Below the pieces are notes generated by a model. That model was not told the origin of the DNA, did not search any database, and saw only the letters and a program-made list of their open reading frames with translations. 64,000 nucleotides of DNA from Zygaena filipendulae (Eukaryota > Arthropoda > Insecta > Lepidoptera > Zygaenidae). The DNA lies in the NCBI GenBank assembly GCA_907165275.2, contig OU015662.1, positions 2,611,501 to 2,675,500 of the forward strand, in the 5' to 3' direction. A program made the translations under genes and the position numbers. Within the stretch, counting starts at the first letter, position 1. Each line of letters opens with the position of its first letter. Of this stretch, positions 20,936-31,720 are shown piece after piece.

Positions 20936-21397
20936 GAAGTTTTCTGCGGGGAACAACTGGTTATTCAATAGTTTCGAGAAAAAAGTGTTTTTTTAGTTTA
21001 AATAAACCTTTAATAGTAGAAGGTGTCGACTATTATTTCAGTTGGGGTTTTATACCACTCCAATTGAAATTGCTCTTGACCAGTTCTCAAACAATCAAAC
21101 GTATAAAAATACACGTTGATAAATGAAAATAAAGTGTTGCTGTTATTTTTGTACATTTTATAGGTAGGGGAGCTTTCTGGAAGCACCAGCATTCGGTCAC
21201 CGACCGAGGTGATACGACGCCGAACATTGGGGTGGAACAATGAGTGTCTTGCCGGTGTGGTGATTACGTCTGGCGAGTGCGTTCACATTGTCACACGTTA
21301 TTGAAATCTTTACAATGGACGCTCTGGACCCAGAAGGTTTGCCACCCCATAAATTAACGAGGTATTTTTAAAATTCCTCGAGACAAAAAGCCTTACC
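20936..21397. other. Unassigned sequence
   Basis: Somewhat less AT-rich at 21170-21340. No protein or repeat recognised. Confidence 0.3.
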
Positions 21398-21566
21398 TTT
21401 ATTAATGCGAATGTGAGTTGTTTGTTTGTTACGCTTTCACGCCTTAACGGCTCAACTGATCACCATAAAATTTTGCATACACTTTATCAGAGGTACAGAG
21501 ACAAGTATAGGGTACTGTTCATCTCGGAATTCTGGGCGAAAAGCGGGTGGTCATGAGGAACAGCTA
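21398..21566 (+). mobile_element. Helitron-like element
   Basis: 'tattaatgcgaatgtgagttg', 'acgctttcacgccttaacgg', and 'ggaacagctag' ending at 21566; the hairpin is eroded. Confidence 0.72.
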
Positions 21567-21816
21567 GTAATAAAATGTTACGAAGGACGTTAAAAACTGG
21601 TGCAGCTTTGGGCGTCGACATAACCCTTAATTCTATCGCCGTAAGGGTCATGGCATCTGCATTAGCTACTCCGTCCACTTCTAAAACAAGGAGCACTTAA
21701 TAAATATTAATATTACTATCACCATTCACATAATAATTTTACTTCCTGCTTGGCTCAACTTCTGTTCTCTTGAATTGATAGCGATGAAACCATAGAGGTA
21801 AGGATGAAACAAACCA

Positions 21817-22471
21817 CGACCCTGATTCACTAGGTATATGACAAAAAAAATTCCTTGACAATAACGCGCGTCCCAAACACACAATCGCAAACGCTCCAGA
21901 TGGCAAAATATTACATTAATATTCTTTAGTTTGCCATAAGACACGTTGTAAATGTAGTTTTTAATACAGTTGCTCAAAAAGTGGCGTATTGCAGGGACGT
22001 TTAGCGTTCGGGATGTGGGCTATTACATACTCGAGCTTTTTGTTTACCTTTCCCGAACTCGTGCGTTCTTTTTGCCAACTGTCAAAAATGGCGACACGAC
22101 TTTGACACACTTTTTGCATTGCGAAACGTAGGTTTCGCATTACTAATACGACTAACGCCATCTCTTGATCACAGTTGGAACTTAGTTGAGTTTGTTGTGT
22201 TTTTGATATTTTATTAAATTGCTTAATTTTTTCGTAACTGTATTAAAAATAGTTGTTCAGTACACGTGCGGAACCGTCATTGCAACTAGTTCCGACTGTC
22301 AACCCTCACCTTCGGCTGCGCCTCGGCTCGGGTAGACATTTGTCGGAACTCTTTGCAATGACAGGCTTTCCGCACTTATAATGAAATATACTATTTTTTA
22401 AGTGAAACCTCTTTGAGCACGAGGGATAAACAATTTTTGTGGCGTGTTTTGGTATTAGTGAATAAGGGCCC
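21817..22471. mobile_element. MITE family M6, copy a, split by a nested hairpin element
   Basis: Right end AGTGAATAAGGGCCC (to 22471) and a decayed left end (ACCCTGATTCACTAG) match copies at 57195 and 61323. Inner blocks (ATAACGCGCGTCCC; GTTGTAAATGTAG; AAGTGAAACC; GTGGCGTGTTTTGG) match copy b on both sides of a foreign insert at 21960-22398. Confidence 0.8.
21960..22398 (+). mobile_element. Hairpin element family X/Y, copy a
   Basis: Unit X begins TTTTAATACAGTTGCTC and ends with CGTAACTGTATTAAAAA (about 22229-22245), so X has its own inverted ends. Unit Y follows (22262-22378), a hairpin with arms GTGCGGAACCGTCATTGCAA and TTGCAATGACAGG plus CTTTCCGCAC. A 66-codon frame on the minus strand (MALVVLVMRNLRFAMQKVCQ...) lies in X. 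Confidence 0.75.
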
Positions 22472-23139
22472 AGTTAAGCTCTGAGTAAAGCAATAAAAAA
22501 CCCTGTTAAATTCCATTCGCTTGTTTTGCGTGTTGCGTGATATTATAAAGAACTCTGTTTTGTATTCTGCTGGGTGATACTACGACTCGCTGAATTATAC
22601 AACATACTCACCCTTGTGTTATATCTCTAGTGAAATATTAAAGTATTTCACTGCGATATAAAAATGACGTGCCGTTTATAACTGTGTACAAACACTTTAA
22701 GAGGCTCCCCCACGCCAATGACCTTGGGCGCGCGAGCTTTCTTTCGTCCCACCCTACCTGACTCACCTCTGTGTAATTACGACATTTGAGTTATAAAAGC
22801 GCCATCTTTTAAAAAGTATTACTATTACTAATTATAATGCTTAGAACGACATCTAACAGATTTTCCTCGTACTACAATAAACTGCGGTGCAAGCGATAGC
22901 GGGAGATTAGACAAGCTCTACCATTATAGACCCGGAGCCCAGGCTATCACACAATATCATCACAATATTAAATAAAACTATGTAAATTTACTAGAAAAAT
23001 TTATTCATACAATTTGTTTATTGTAACAATCATAGTAAGTAACAGTAAAATGACTGTATTTTTAAATCAATAAAAAATGTAAAATACCTAGCCCGGAAGA
23101 TTGCTTTTAAACAATAAGGTAACCAGTTGTTCTTTATTT
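22472..23139. other. Unassigned sequence
   Basis: Includes a 24-bp inverted repeat AGTGAAATATTA/AAGTATTTCACT (22629-22652) and a GC-richer patch at 22705-22770. No gene recognised. Confidence 0.35.
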
Positions 23140-24160
23140 AACCGACTTCAAAAAAGGAGGTTCTCTTTTTGTCTTGTATGACTGTATTTATGTTTTTCCA
23201 TGATAATCTTGCTTTTGACTGAACCGATTTTGATGCGGTTTTCGGAAAAGTATTTATTACACTTAAGAGCAGGTTTTGTACAAGGTTATGAGTTTGAACC
23301 GTATGTATGTATGTTTGTCCGCGATTATCATGCATCTGCCTGAACTGATTTTGATGCAGTTTTCAGAAAAGTACAGTTTGTATGACTGTATTTATGTTTT
23401 TCCATGATAATCTTGCTTTTGACTGAACCGATTTTGATGCGGTTTTCGGAAAAGTATTTATTACACTTAAGAGCAGGTTTTGTACAAGGTTATGAGTTTG
23501 AACCGTATGTATGTATGTTTGTCCGCGATTATCATGCATCTGCCTGAACTGATTTTGATGCAGTTTTCAGAAAAGTACAGTTTGTATGACTGTATTTATG
23601 TTTTTCCATGATAATCTTGCTTTTGACTGAACCGATTTTGATGCGGTTTTCGGAAAAGTATTTATTACACTTAAGAGCAGGTTTTGTACAAGGTTATGAG
23701 TTTGAACCGTATGTATGTATGTTTGTCCGCGATTATCATGCATCTGCCTGAACTGATTTTGATGCAGTTTTCAGAAAAGTACAGTTTTTAGGAGGTTCTC
23801 TGTTTGACTTGTATGACTGTATTTATGTTTTTCCATGATAATCTTGCTTTTGACTGAACCGATTTTGATGCGGTTTTCGGAAAAGTATTTATTACACTTA
23901 AGAGCAGGTTTTGTACAAGGTTATGAGTTTGAACCGTATGTATGTATGTTTGTCCGCGATTATCATGCATCTGCCTGAACTGATTTTGATGCAGTTTTCA
24001 GAAAAGTACAGTTTTTAGGAGGTTCTCTGTTTGACTTGTATGACTGTATTTATGTTTTTCCATGATAATCTTGCTTTTGACTGAACCGATTTTGATGCGG
24101 TTTTCGGAAAAGTATTTATTACACTTAAGAGCAGGTTTTGTACAAGGTTATGAATATATG
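23140..24160 (-). repeat. Tandem array, five units at 204 and 227 bp spacing
   Basis: GTATGACTGTATTTATG recurs at 23176, 23380, 23584, 23811 and 24038 (spacings 204, 204, 227, 227). The longer spacing comes from an extra 23 bases with GGAGGTTCTCTGTTTGACTT. The units look identical by eye. Each has two related half-blocks (GAACCGATTTTGATGCGG and GAACTGATTTTGATGCAG). The left end is an inverted family-T tail (ACCGACTTCAAAAAAGGAGG). The repeated 60-65 codon minus-strand ORFs come from the repeat. Confidence 0.92.
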
Positions 24161-25640
24161 TATGAATATGTTATAAAATTTTAGACAGATAATCTCACAA
24201 TTCTACAGTTTGTAACGTTGTAAAATCAGGTTCGTTTGCATTTTTGGAACTACTGGCAACCATGGCTTCCGTTGGTATTTGCATTCTGTAACAAAATAGG
24301 CTATTACTTCTCTTTTGTTCATACTACTAAAATAATGTGACCGTGGCAACTTACTGGGTTGATTACCCTAATATTTAGAGATGGTAGGTGTATGGAGTTA
24401 CATATTCAACAAACAAGATGATTACATTTCACTTTAGACATACTATATACCTACCTAGTAGGTTTTTAGGTTCCTAGTTACTAGGTAGGTCCTACTTACC
24501 TAGCACCTAGGTAAGTACCTAAGAACCTGTGGTTACTCTATTTTTGAAAACATTTGTGTATTTATTTACTTAGCTAGATGATACTCACGGGCACAGGGCC
24601 ACTTCAGGTACATTTTCTTTATTAACAGTCAGTTTCGAGCAATATTTGTCTATTTTTTAAAATGAACAATGTATTGTAGTTAGTTGGGAACAATACGATT
24701 ACGTAACAGTCCTACCTACTTTACTTATTTGCTCATCACACTACTATAAATAGGTACATTACCTATTTCATTTTTTTAATCATATTTCATGTCAACAAAC
24801 CATAATCAGACACAAAGTAGGTAGGTGCAAACAAACATTTTATAACTTATATTATATATATATACGTAGATAGGTACTTACTTTAATATTTTATTCATGT
24901 TTTTAGCGGTTTCTATTCTCCAATTCCGTCTTTTTTTTTTTCTTGTTCCGATTATTTCCCATTTCACTGCACTTTTAATTTCTAGGTTATAAGTCGGTGT
25001 AAGAGACGACAAGCGACGCGGGTTCCCCTTTCGAATGCCGGAGCGCGACTGAATTCAAGCGGTGAACGCGGTGAACTCGCAATATATCAGAATTTAATTT
25101 CTAACAAAAAACAAAAAAACATAATTTTCAATTGAGATCACATAGTACACGTATTGTATTATGTTGAGTTTCTATACAAAGTTTAATTAGTGTGGATAAA
25201 TGATTCATTGACTTCTGCGGTTTATTTGTATAAATCAGAGGGAAGTTTGTGATTTTTTTCTATCGAGAAAATTTTTAGTAATCGTGTTTTAACATCACAT
25301 AGGACTTAGTGTATATCCTTAACTTTACTATATATTTTTTTCAATATTATTGATTGAATACTTTTATTGATATACAGGTTCAAAAGTGAGAGGTGGGGCA
25401 GTTCTAGCCTCCTATAGGCCCTTAATGTCTCAAGCAATACTGTCGGAGAATGTCAGTCCCGTAAGCCCATATTAGTTTTCGGTCTTCATGCTACAATTAA
25501 TAGTGCATATACGAGTACATACTATCCTGCTACGAGTAATAATATATATAAATGTTTAAGTTTGTGTGTGTCAGTTAGTAGGTATGTTTAACGTCAAAAA
25601 AAAATCTTAGATGAAAGTCTAAGAAAATTCAACGTACATT
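24161..25640. other. Unassigned intergenic sequence with a TACCTA-rich knot
   Basis: 24449-24530 is built almost only of CCTAG/TAGG steps in both directions (CTACCTAGTAGG, TTACTAGGTAGG, CACCTAGGTAAG). A GC-richer patch lies at 25010-25080. No gene recognised. Confidence 0.4.
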
Positions 25641-25653
25641 TTACAATAAAACT

Positions 25654-25985
25654 CTACCCAGAAATCGCCAAAGGTGTGCCTATAAATTTGAAGAGTTCCC
25701 TCGATTTCTCCAAGATCCCGTCATCAGATCCTGACTTGGTGACCATATGACCAATTCGGAAGTATCCCCTTCCAAACAAAAAAAAAACAAATTTCCAAGT
25801 CGCTCTAACTGGAACCCGTGAAATATGTATTATTGTTGAGTAGTTCCGATGACCATCTGTGGTCTTCATCATCAGTTCCACTTCTTCAAATTTTTGGTTG
25901 CTGTTATTTTGTGCATTGTTTCCTTCACAGCGTTTCGTCAACCGTTGTATAAAATATAAACAACGTTTTGGGTTTAGCATAAGTA
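25654..25985. repeat. Lepidopteran interspersed repeat (family S)
   Basis: GATCCCGTCATCAGATCCTG, CTTGGTGACCATATGACC and CCCTTCCAAACAAAAA form a block I recall as very common in moth genomes. The 108-codon minus-strand frame (ending GTPLAISG) follows from the repeat and is not a gene. Class not assigned. Confidence 0.55.
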
Positions 25986-26009
25986 TATAAGGTTTATTGT
26001 CTATTCTTA

Positions 26010-26246
26010 CCGCCGCACTCAGAGTCGACTTTAATGATTACTTAGTTAAGTATAGATTTTTAAAACAAAACTGCCGCAATCAGAGACGTTCAGTAAATTA
26101 ATGATAGTCGGCATTTAACTAATTAAGTTACATCTCATTGAATGCCAATTAACATTAATTTACTAAACGTCTCTGATTGCGGTAGTTTTGTTTTAAAAAT
26201 CTATACTTAACTAAGTAATCATTAAAGCCGACTCTGAGTGCGGCGG
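26010..26246. mobile_element. Long-palindrome MITE with TTA duplications (PIF/Harbinger type)
   Basis: Near-perfect inverted arms of about 95 bp, starting CCGCCGCACTCAGAGTCG and ending GACTCTGAGTGCGGCGG, around a loop of about 50 bases. Flanked by TTA at 26007-26009 and 26247-26249; the 3-bp TWA duplication is typical of PIF/Harbinger. Confidence 0.85.
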
Positions 26247-26249
26247 TTA

Positions 26250-26728
26250 GAGTTTTACTGTGAATTTATTCATATACAAATTTATTGGTACTCCCAATAA
26301 CAAACTCTACTTGTACCTATCTTTGTTTTTTTGAATTTATTTATCTGACATAAAGCTGTGATATTATAACATTTCTCCTCATAGTGTTCGCCTCATTTTA
26401 TAACTAGCACACACCGTTAAAAAATCTGTTGGATATAATAAAGGATTTCAAAATATATTTAAGTGTTAGAGACCTTTTAGTCAGTCATCTTTGAGATCCC
26501 AAAAATCAATTCACGAACCAAAGGTCCAGTGTTTTAAGATGTTTAATTTGGAATTGGAAATTGTTGACTCTGTTATTAGAAAGACGGTCAAGTACAAGGT
26601 TAAATTTAAGGCACTTGCCAAAGGTTTCGCTCAGTATATTCTTTTTAATTCAGACATTATATTAAATAAATATGATTTGAATCTATACATTTAAACAAGT
26701 AGAGCACTATATAAAAAGGTCCTGAATA
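26250..26728. other. Unassigned intergenic sequence
   Basis: The 67-codon frame at 26491-26694 is unrecognised and probably chance. Confidence 0.3.
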
Positions 26729-26988
26729 TCCCTTCTAATATTATAAATTCGAAAGTAACTCTGTCTGTATGCCTGTCCATTACCCTTTCACGCCTTAACG
26801 GCTCAACCGATCATCATGAAATTTTGTACACACTTATAGGGTACTTTTTATCCCGAAATTCCCGCGGGAACTCCGAAACTAACACCGGAGAAATCTCATG
26901 AAATTTTGCATTGGTACACATTATGAGGGTACATATACAGGAAAGGATGTAGGAATTAATGCGGGATCGCTGAAATTCGAACAGCTAG
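26729..26988 (+). mobile_element. Helitron-like element, full length with internal duplication
   Basis: TC at 26729 after A; CTAG at 26985-26988 before T. 'catgaaattttg' and the 'gggta/aggat' body block occur twice, so the copy is longer (260 bp) than the common form; the terminal hairpin is degraded. Confidence 0.78.
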
Positions 26989-27510
26989 TATTTGTATAAA
27001 TAATATATTTCTATTAAAAGAAGTACACAGACATGTTATACTGTAGACAATACATCCAAAGCTTACTAAAACCTTCCGCAAAGGCAAAAACAAACAAATA
27101 AAACACAAAACTTTACCGACGACGCTCTCCAATATAGCAACACTTTACTTACTTGAGATTTGTATGTAAATATCCGTAAAACTATAAAATTCAGGAACAG
27201 ACATCCGAAAAATTCGGAAATAAAGTAATGGAAGACAAGAGAAATTTGTTTTCTTTTCCTCACCCATAAAGTAGATTACGGTGACTGTTGCCGCGGTTGC
27301 GCCGAGACGCAACTTTAGGGATCTCTTATAATAACAAAAACAAGCAACAAAAACATGATAAAAAGGTTGAGAAAATATTTGAATTTTGAACCAACCTCGT
27401 TACGTTAATATTTTTCTAAAACCTCACAAGTATGTTGAATTCTACATAAATAAATCACCCACTGATGAATAAATAAAAAAAAATTAAATAATAAAAAAAC
27501 AATAACAAAA
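26989..27510. other. Unassigned AT-rich sequence
   Basis: No gene or repeat recognised; A-rich toward the right end. Confidence 0.35.
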
Positions 27511-27551
27511 GCGTCGAATTGAGAACCTCCTCCTTTTTGGGAAGCCGGTAA
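27511..27551 (+). repeat. Retroposon-like tail block (family T)
   Basis: GCGTCGAATTGAGAACCTCC, TCCTTTTTGGGAAGCCGGT. Same block as at 14075 and 49081. Confidence 0.6.
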
Positions 27552-27607
27552 AAAATAAACGATAATATGATTAACTGTTAATATGATTTTCTTTTACTTA
27601 GCTTTGA

Positions 27608-27815
27608 CCAGCTGTCTCCCGCGGTTTCACCCGCGGTAATTTCGGATATCCCGCGGGAAGTACAGGACAAACTATACGTATGAACCTTCTTCTTGGATCA
27701 ACTCTATTTATTGGTGAAAACCGCATGAAAATCTGTTCAGTAGTAATTGAGTTTACCGCGAACAGACAGACATACAGGCAGCGGCGGAGGACTTTGATTC
27801 ATAATATTATTATGT
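27608..27815 (-). mobile_element. Helitron-like element, subfamily B
   Basis: CAGCTGTCTCCCGCGG hairpin end (CTAG changed to CCAG), ATTTATTGGTGAAAACCGCA and CAGACAGACATACAGGCAG. Confidence 0.75.
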
Positions 27816-27848
27816 AGTTATGTACCTATATTTTTTGATTATTTGTAA

Positions 27849-27873
27849 GTAATAATAATAATAATAATAATAA
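27849..27873 (+). repeat. AAT microsatellite
   Basis: About eight AAT units. Confidence 0.9.
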
Positions 27874-28110
27874 GTAGATACATAAAAAAATACGAAAGTG
27901 ATACAGTTTGTAGTAATATTGTCTTTGGTAGGTATTACAATCACAACAGGTAACACCAAACTTAGGTACTTATTAAAAAAAATCCTGTCATCTATGTATT
28001 CTGAGCTGATCGAAGATGTTCACGCAGAAGCTGAACCCGTCAATGGGCGCTTTTAGCTCTTGCCAGAAAGTATAATCTCTTATTTCATCAGGATAAGGTT
28101 TCAAATCTCT

Positions 28111-28345
28111 CAGGGGCTATCATGTAACTTTTGTTGCTCTCATTTTTTGGTTGCAACCAAAATTATGGCGGTTTTGCGATTACAATATGCCCGTTTTGAT
28201 CCCTACAATATCTAGAAATCAACCAAAATAAACATACCTACATCAAAACTTGAAGCTACCTAAACATGATATTAATCACAAAATCGCTATTTTTCTGATT
28301 GAAACCGAAATATGGTAGCAACAAAAGTTACATAATTGCCCTGCT
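28111..28345. mobile_element. MITE family M2, copy b
   Basis: CAGGGGCTATCATGTAACTT at left and AAAAGTTACATAATTGCCCT then G at right form the inverted ends. It is the clearest full-length copy (235 bp). Confidence 0.87.
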
Positions 28346-29215
28346 GTTTACGTTGCTCCCTGTACTTCTGGCGACATAAAATATTATGAGGCGACTACAA
28401 ACATTTTGCTTTTATAGAAAGTTAAGCTGAGGATTGGTTTTATGAGGAACACGTGAAAGGAAACGTAACGTTTATTTGCCAATAACATAATTGTTTTTTT
28501 TTTCTGGATATCTTCTATATAAGATGTGTTAAAATTAGATGCAAAAATTTACAGCCCTGAAAGTATACGTTATAACAAACAGGATAGGTAAGCGAAAAAA
28601 TAATATTATAAGTTCGTATAGTACCTAGTTTTTCAGAATATGAGATAAATAAATTCTATGAAAAACATCAAACAAAAACATTACAACTACAGTCACTAGT
28701 ACACAATATACGTAGCTCACTGATACGTATACAAGGCATGCATCAGCTGTTCAGCTCGATCAAGTTAAGTTAAGATACTGTCGCACAGCAATGTGTGTGT
28801 AAAGCGATTGAGCGGCGAGCGCCTTCAGATGTTGTTTTCTTTTTGATTGAAAAAAAAAAATTTCATCTTTTTTATTTTATGAACATGTTTATAGCGGTGT
28901 ATACTTTCATCCCTGTAAATATTTGCAGCTAATTTTACCACATCTTATATAGTATAAACACGCCCAGACTGGAAATTGGAACCCTGTGTTCATCACACAA
29001 AGTCCACCCCCCACTGATAACACGGGTCAACATGAAATTTGACTTTGATTGCAAAGCATTAAATTTCGGTAGTTTAGGTCGTAATAAGACGGAAAAAAAA
29101 TATATGGCATGAAAAACTTTGCTTTTGTGCTTAGAAGACTGATTGAACGAAATTTTTAAAAATCTCGGATTTCAATTTTTGATCGAAAATAAAACTATTG
29201 AAATAAAAATGTTTA
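28346..29215. other. Unassigned intergenic sequence
   Basis: No gene or named repeat seen. TTTATT at 29212 would be AATAAA on the minus strand for the gene fragment to the right. Confidence 0.35.
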
Positions 29216-29269
29216 TTATTTCTATTAAGTTTTACTATCAAATTAGCTTACAGAAAAGTGGAAAATAAC

Positions 29270-29605
29270 TTAAAAGTGCACACTTTTACTTTTTCTTTTA
29301 TGTTCATAGCTACTTTCTCTCAATAAACCCCAAATATAGTCGCCCATCATGTTTTCATTGTATTGGCCTTGATAGCGTTGTTCAAAATTCATGATGTCCT
29401 GATGGAAACGTTCTCCTTGCTCTTCGGAATAGGCTCCCATATTGTTTTTAAATTTATCCAAATGAGCATGCAGCATATGTACTTTTAATGACATCCTGCA
29501 GCCCATGGCCTTAAAATTTGTAAGCATATCCTCTCGAACTTTAATAAATTGACCACATATAAAACAAAATGCATCAGCATCGTATTTGCACTTTCGTGAC
29601 GACAT
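29270..29605 (-). pseudogene. Internally deleted copy of an insect multicopy gene (111 residues)
   Basis: The N-terminal piece (MSSRKCKYDADAFCFICGQF) resembles the start of a large family of uncharacterised insect proteins that begin with a CxxC motif. From residue about 28 it jumps to what I recall as the family's C-terminal block: NFKAMGCRMSLKVHMLHAHL, then EEQGERFHQDIMNFEQRYQG, then MMGDYIWGLL and a basic end (HKRKSKSVHF). The several hundred residues normally between are missing, with the frame kept. It is intronless with a minus-strand AATAAA about 55 bases after the stop (near 29212). Most likely a retrocopy or transposon-carried copy with an internal deletion; expression is unknown. 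Family function unknown to me. Confidence 0.6.
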
Positions 29606-29889
29606 TTTAAGTTATTCTGGGCTTGTAAATAACACCTGATGGTTGTTTATCACTCGGATGCCATCTAGCGGCACAGTGTAAACGTTAATACCCCACTCTC
29701 ACCGCGCGGTCTTTTTAAAAATATTAAAATCAATTAAAATTTATGAAAAAATTTAAAAATGAGTATTATTATTATAACTATCACAAAAGCAAACTTTATA
29801 CCGAAAAAAGGTATTTTCTTTTCGTTTTTGTGCATAACTAACTGGAAAATAATAGTATAAACTTTAGGACAAAGAACGAATTTTTTTTT

Positions 29890-29965
29890 GTAGAGTCGTG
29901 TAATCGAACCTGGAACCTCTTGATTAGCGGGTAGGCATGGTGACCTAATGTGCCAATCGGGTCAT
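29890..29965 (-). repeat. tRNA-like sequence, possible SINE head or tRNA remnant
   Basis: On the minus strand, GGTTCCAGGTTCGATTACAC has a B-box-like core and is preceded by a region that could be a decayed A-box and anticodon arm. It does not fold into a clean cloverleaf by eye. Confidence 0.3.
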
Positions 29966-30450
29966 CAAATAGGTATAGTATGAACTCAGTGTATATCTAA
30001 TAGCGCCCTTAATACCATTTATTAAAACCTATTCTAAAGCCTCGACTATAAATACTAAGACCACAATAACGAAACACTGATATTTGTAGTTTTTATACAC
30101 GTAAAGGGAAAGCATACTAACGGTAGAATACCAAGATTGTAGAAGGATCAACTCCCTGATTATACAGAAGTTTAACTGAATATTCAATTTCACAAAGTTT
30201 ATAAGTCTTAACAAGGAGTTAAAGTTGACGCTTAACTTATTCCTCCATGGCATTTTGCAAAGGATCCAAACAGAGTGTCTTTCAAGCTTTGTATAAAATT
30301 ACAAATAATATAATCCTTGCGACGATACCGTGTTCAATCTTCAATTAGAGACGGGCGACATTACTGTACTGTTTGTTTTATTCTTTATTTGCATAAGATA
30401 ACAAAACAACTTTCACCAAGACTTAACTAGTGTAAGCAACAATAAACTAC
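29966..30450. other. Unassigned intergenic sequence
   Basis: No gene or repeat recognised. Confidence 0.35.
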
Positions 30451-30692
30451 AATTGGACATAAATAAGCAATAGTGTGTTAACCCACACTGGAGAAATTTT
30501 GAGTAAATCGTGTTTTAAAAGTAGGAGCGCCATTTTGTATCAACATTTTTAATGTTCAATATTTAGTTACATATTTAAGCAATGTAATAAGGTAAACACA
30601 TAATTAAAAAGTTCCGTAACTCTCAATAAATCGTTCTGAATCAATAACTTAATTTAGTGGGTTAACATGTTATTGCTTATCTGCGTCCAATT
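30451..30692. mobile_element. MITE family M3, copy a
   Basis: Imperfect inverted ends AATTGGACATAAATAAGCAA at left and TTGCTTATCTGCGTCCAATT at right. The inner palindrome TGTGTTAACCCACA follows the left end. Copies at 46297-46487 and 52830-53015. Confidence 0.83.
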
Positions 30693-31081
30693 ATGGTTTA
30701 ACAGGCTGACATCACCTTTACAAAACCAAACATTACTGTACCTGTGAATGTGGGGAGTTCAATAAGAATAAATTACTGTCGAACCTAAGTTTCTTCGAGA
30801 TTTGAAAAACACATCTGAAAGTTTTAAGAAAGTTGGCTGAAGATCGATATTTGAACCCATCTAATTGCTAATTGAAGAAACAATTGATTGATTGTATCTA
30901 TTTTTGATTGATTGTGTCTATTTGAAAACAGTTTGAAAACAGTTTGATTTCATCAGGGTGAACATTAGGAATGAATAATGTTATATAAAAACGTTTAAAA
31001 TATAAACGTTTACTCTATAGGTTTTTATTATATAGGTATATCTTAAGCATATGTATAAGCTCTGCTTATTTTGGTATCAGA
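30693..31081. other. Unassigned sequence with short direct duplications
   Basis: TTGATTGATTGTATCTATTT and a near copy, then GAAAACAGTTT twice (30889-30945). No gene. Confidence 0.4.
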
Positions 31082-31295
31082 GGGGGGCTATTATGTAAAT
31101 TTTGTTTCTATCATTTTTCGGTTGCAAAACATGGTGGTTTTACGATTACAATGTGCACGTTTTGACACTTACAATATCTAGCAATCAACCAAAACAAACA
31201 TAGTTACTTTAAAAGTTGAAGCTGCCTAAACATGATTAATTAATTACAAAATCTCTCTGAAATATGATAGCAACAAAAAGTACATAATTGCCCTG
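31082..31295. mobile_element. MITE family M2, copy c
   Basis: GGGGGGCTATTATGTAAATT at left, AAGTACATAATTGCCCTG at right, with internal blocks shared with copies a and b. Confidence 0.84.
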
Positions 31296-31348
31296 CTGGA
31301 TATGTAATGATGTGCGATATTACCTATACGAACATATGTAGGTATAGG

Positions 31349-31386
31349 TGGCCCGGTGCTTGAGATTAAACCCGATAAAAGCCTGC
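31349..31386. repeat. Short repeat shared with 54667-54712
   Basis: CCCGGTGCTTGAGATTAAAC then CCGATAAAAGCC; the second copy reads CCCGGTGCCTGGGTTTAAAT then CCGATAAAAGCC. Confidence 0.5.
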
Positions 31387-31436
31387 CATGTTCGGGTTTA
31401 AACTTGTATATGCCAGAACTATTATATAGATACTAG

Positions 31437-31597
31437 AATTCCCGCAGGAACTCCAAAGTAAAATTTTGTCCAAATAAAAAATATAGCCGACCTATTCTCA
31501 GCCCTACCAGATATACACAAAAAATTTCATACAAATCGATCAAGGCGTTTCGGAGGAGTTCGACAACAAACACTGTGACACGAGATTTTTATATATT
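31437..31597 (-). mobile_element. Helitron-like element without its 3' hairpin
   Basis: 'aattcccgcaggaactccaa', 'cggaggagttcgacaac', 'gtgacacgagattttta'; same subfamily as 63457-63677. Confidence 0.7.
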
Positions 31598-31604
31598 AGA
31601 TTTT

Positions 31605-31720
31605 ATTTATTTACTTAAACTTTTTGCACAAGATGGTACAAAGGCGGACTTAATGGCATTCTCCGCCAGTCAACCTTCAAGATTTGCAGAAAGTGCGCTT
31701 GGTGGTGCTTTTAAAGACTT
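31605..31720 (-). repeat. 5'-truncated LINE 3' end
   Basis: On the minus strand, GCCATTAAGTCCGCCTTTGT leads to a TTTAAGTAAATAAATAAAA-type tail, a LINE 3' end I recall from moths. A related block lies inside 57405-57645. Confidence 0.6.

Noticed and set aside
23138..23970. Repeated ORFs of 60-65 residues (MHDNRGQTYIHTVQTHNLVQ...)
   Set aside because: They repeat because the DNA is a tandem array.
23140..24160. CRISPR-like array
   Set aside because: Spacing is regular but the whole unit is repeated, with no unique spacers, and the genome is eukaryotic.
25654..25980. 108-residue minus-strand ORF
   Set aside because: It coincides with an interspersed repeat I recall as common in Lepidoptera; no sign of a gene.
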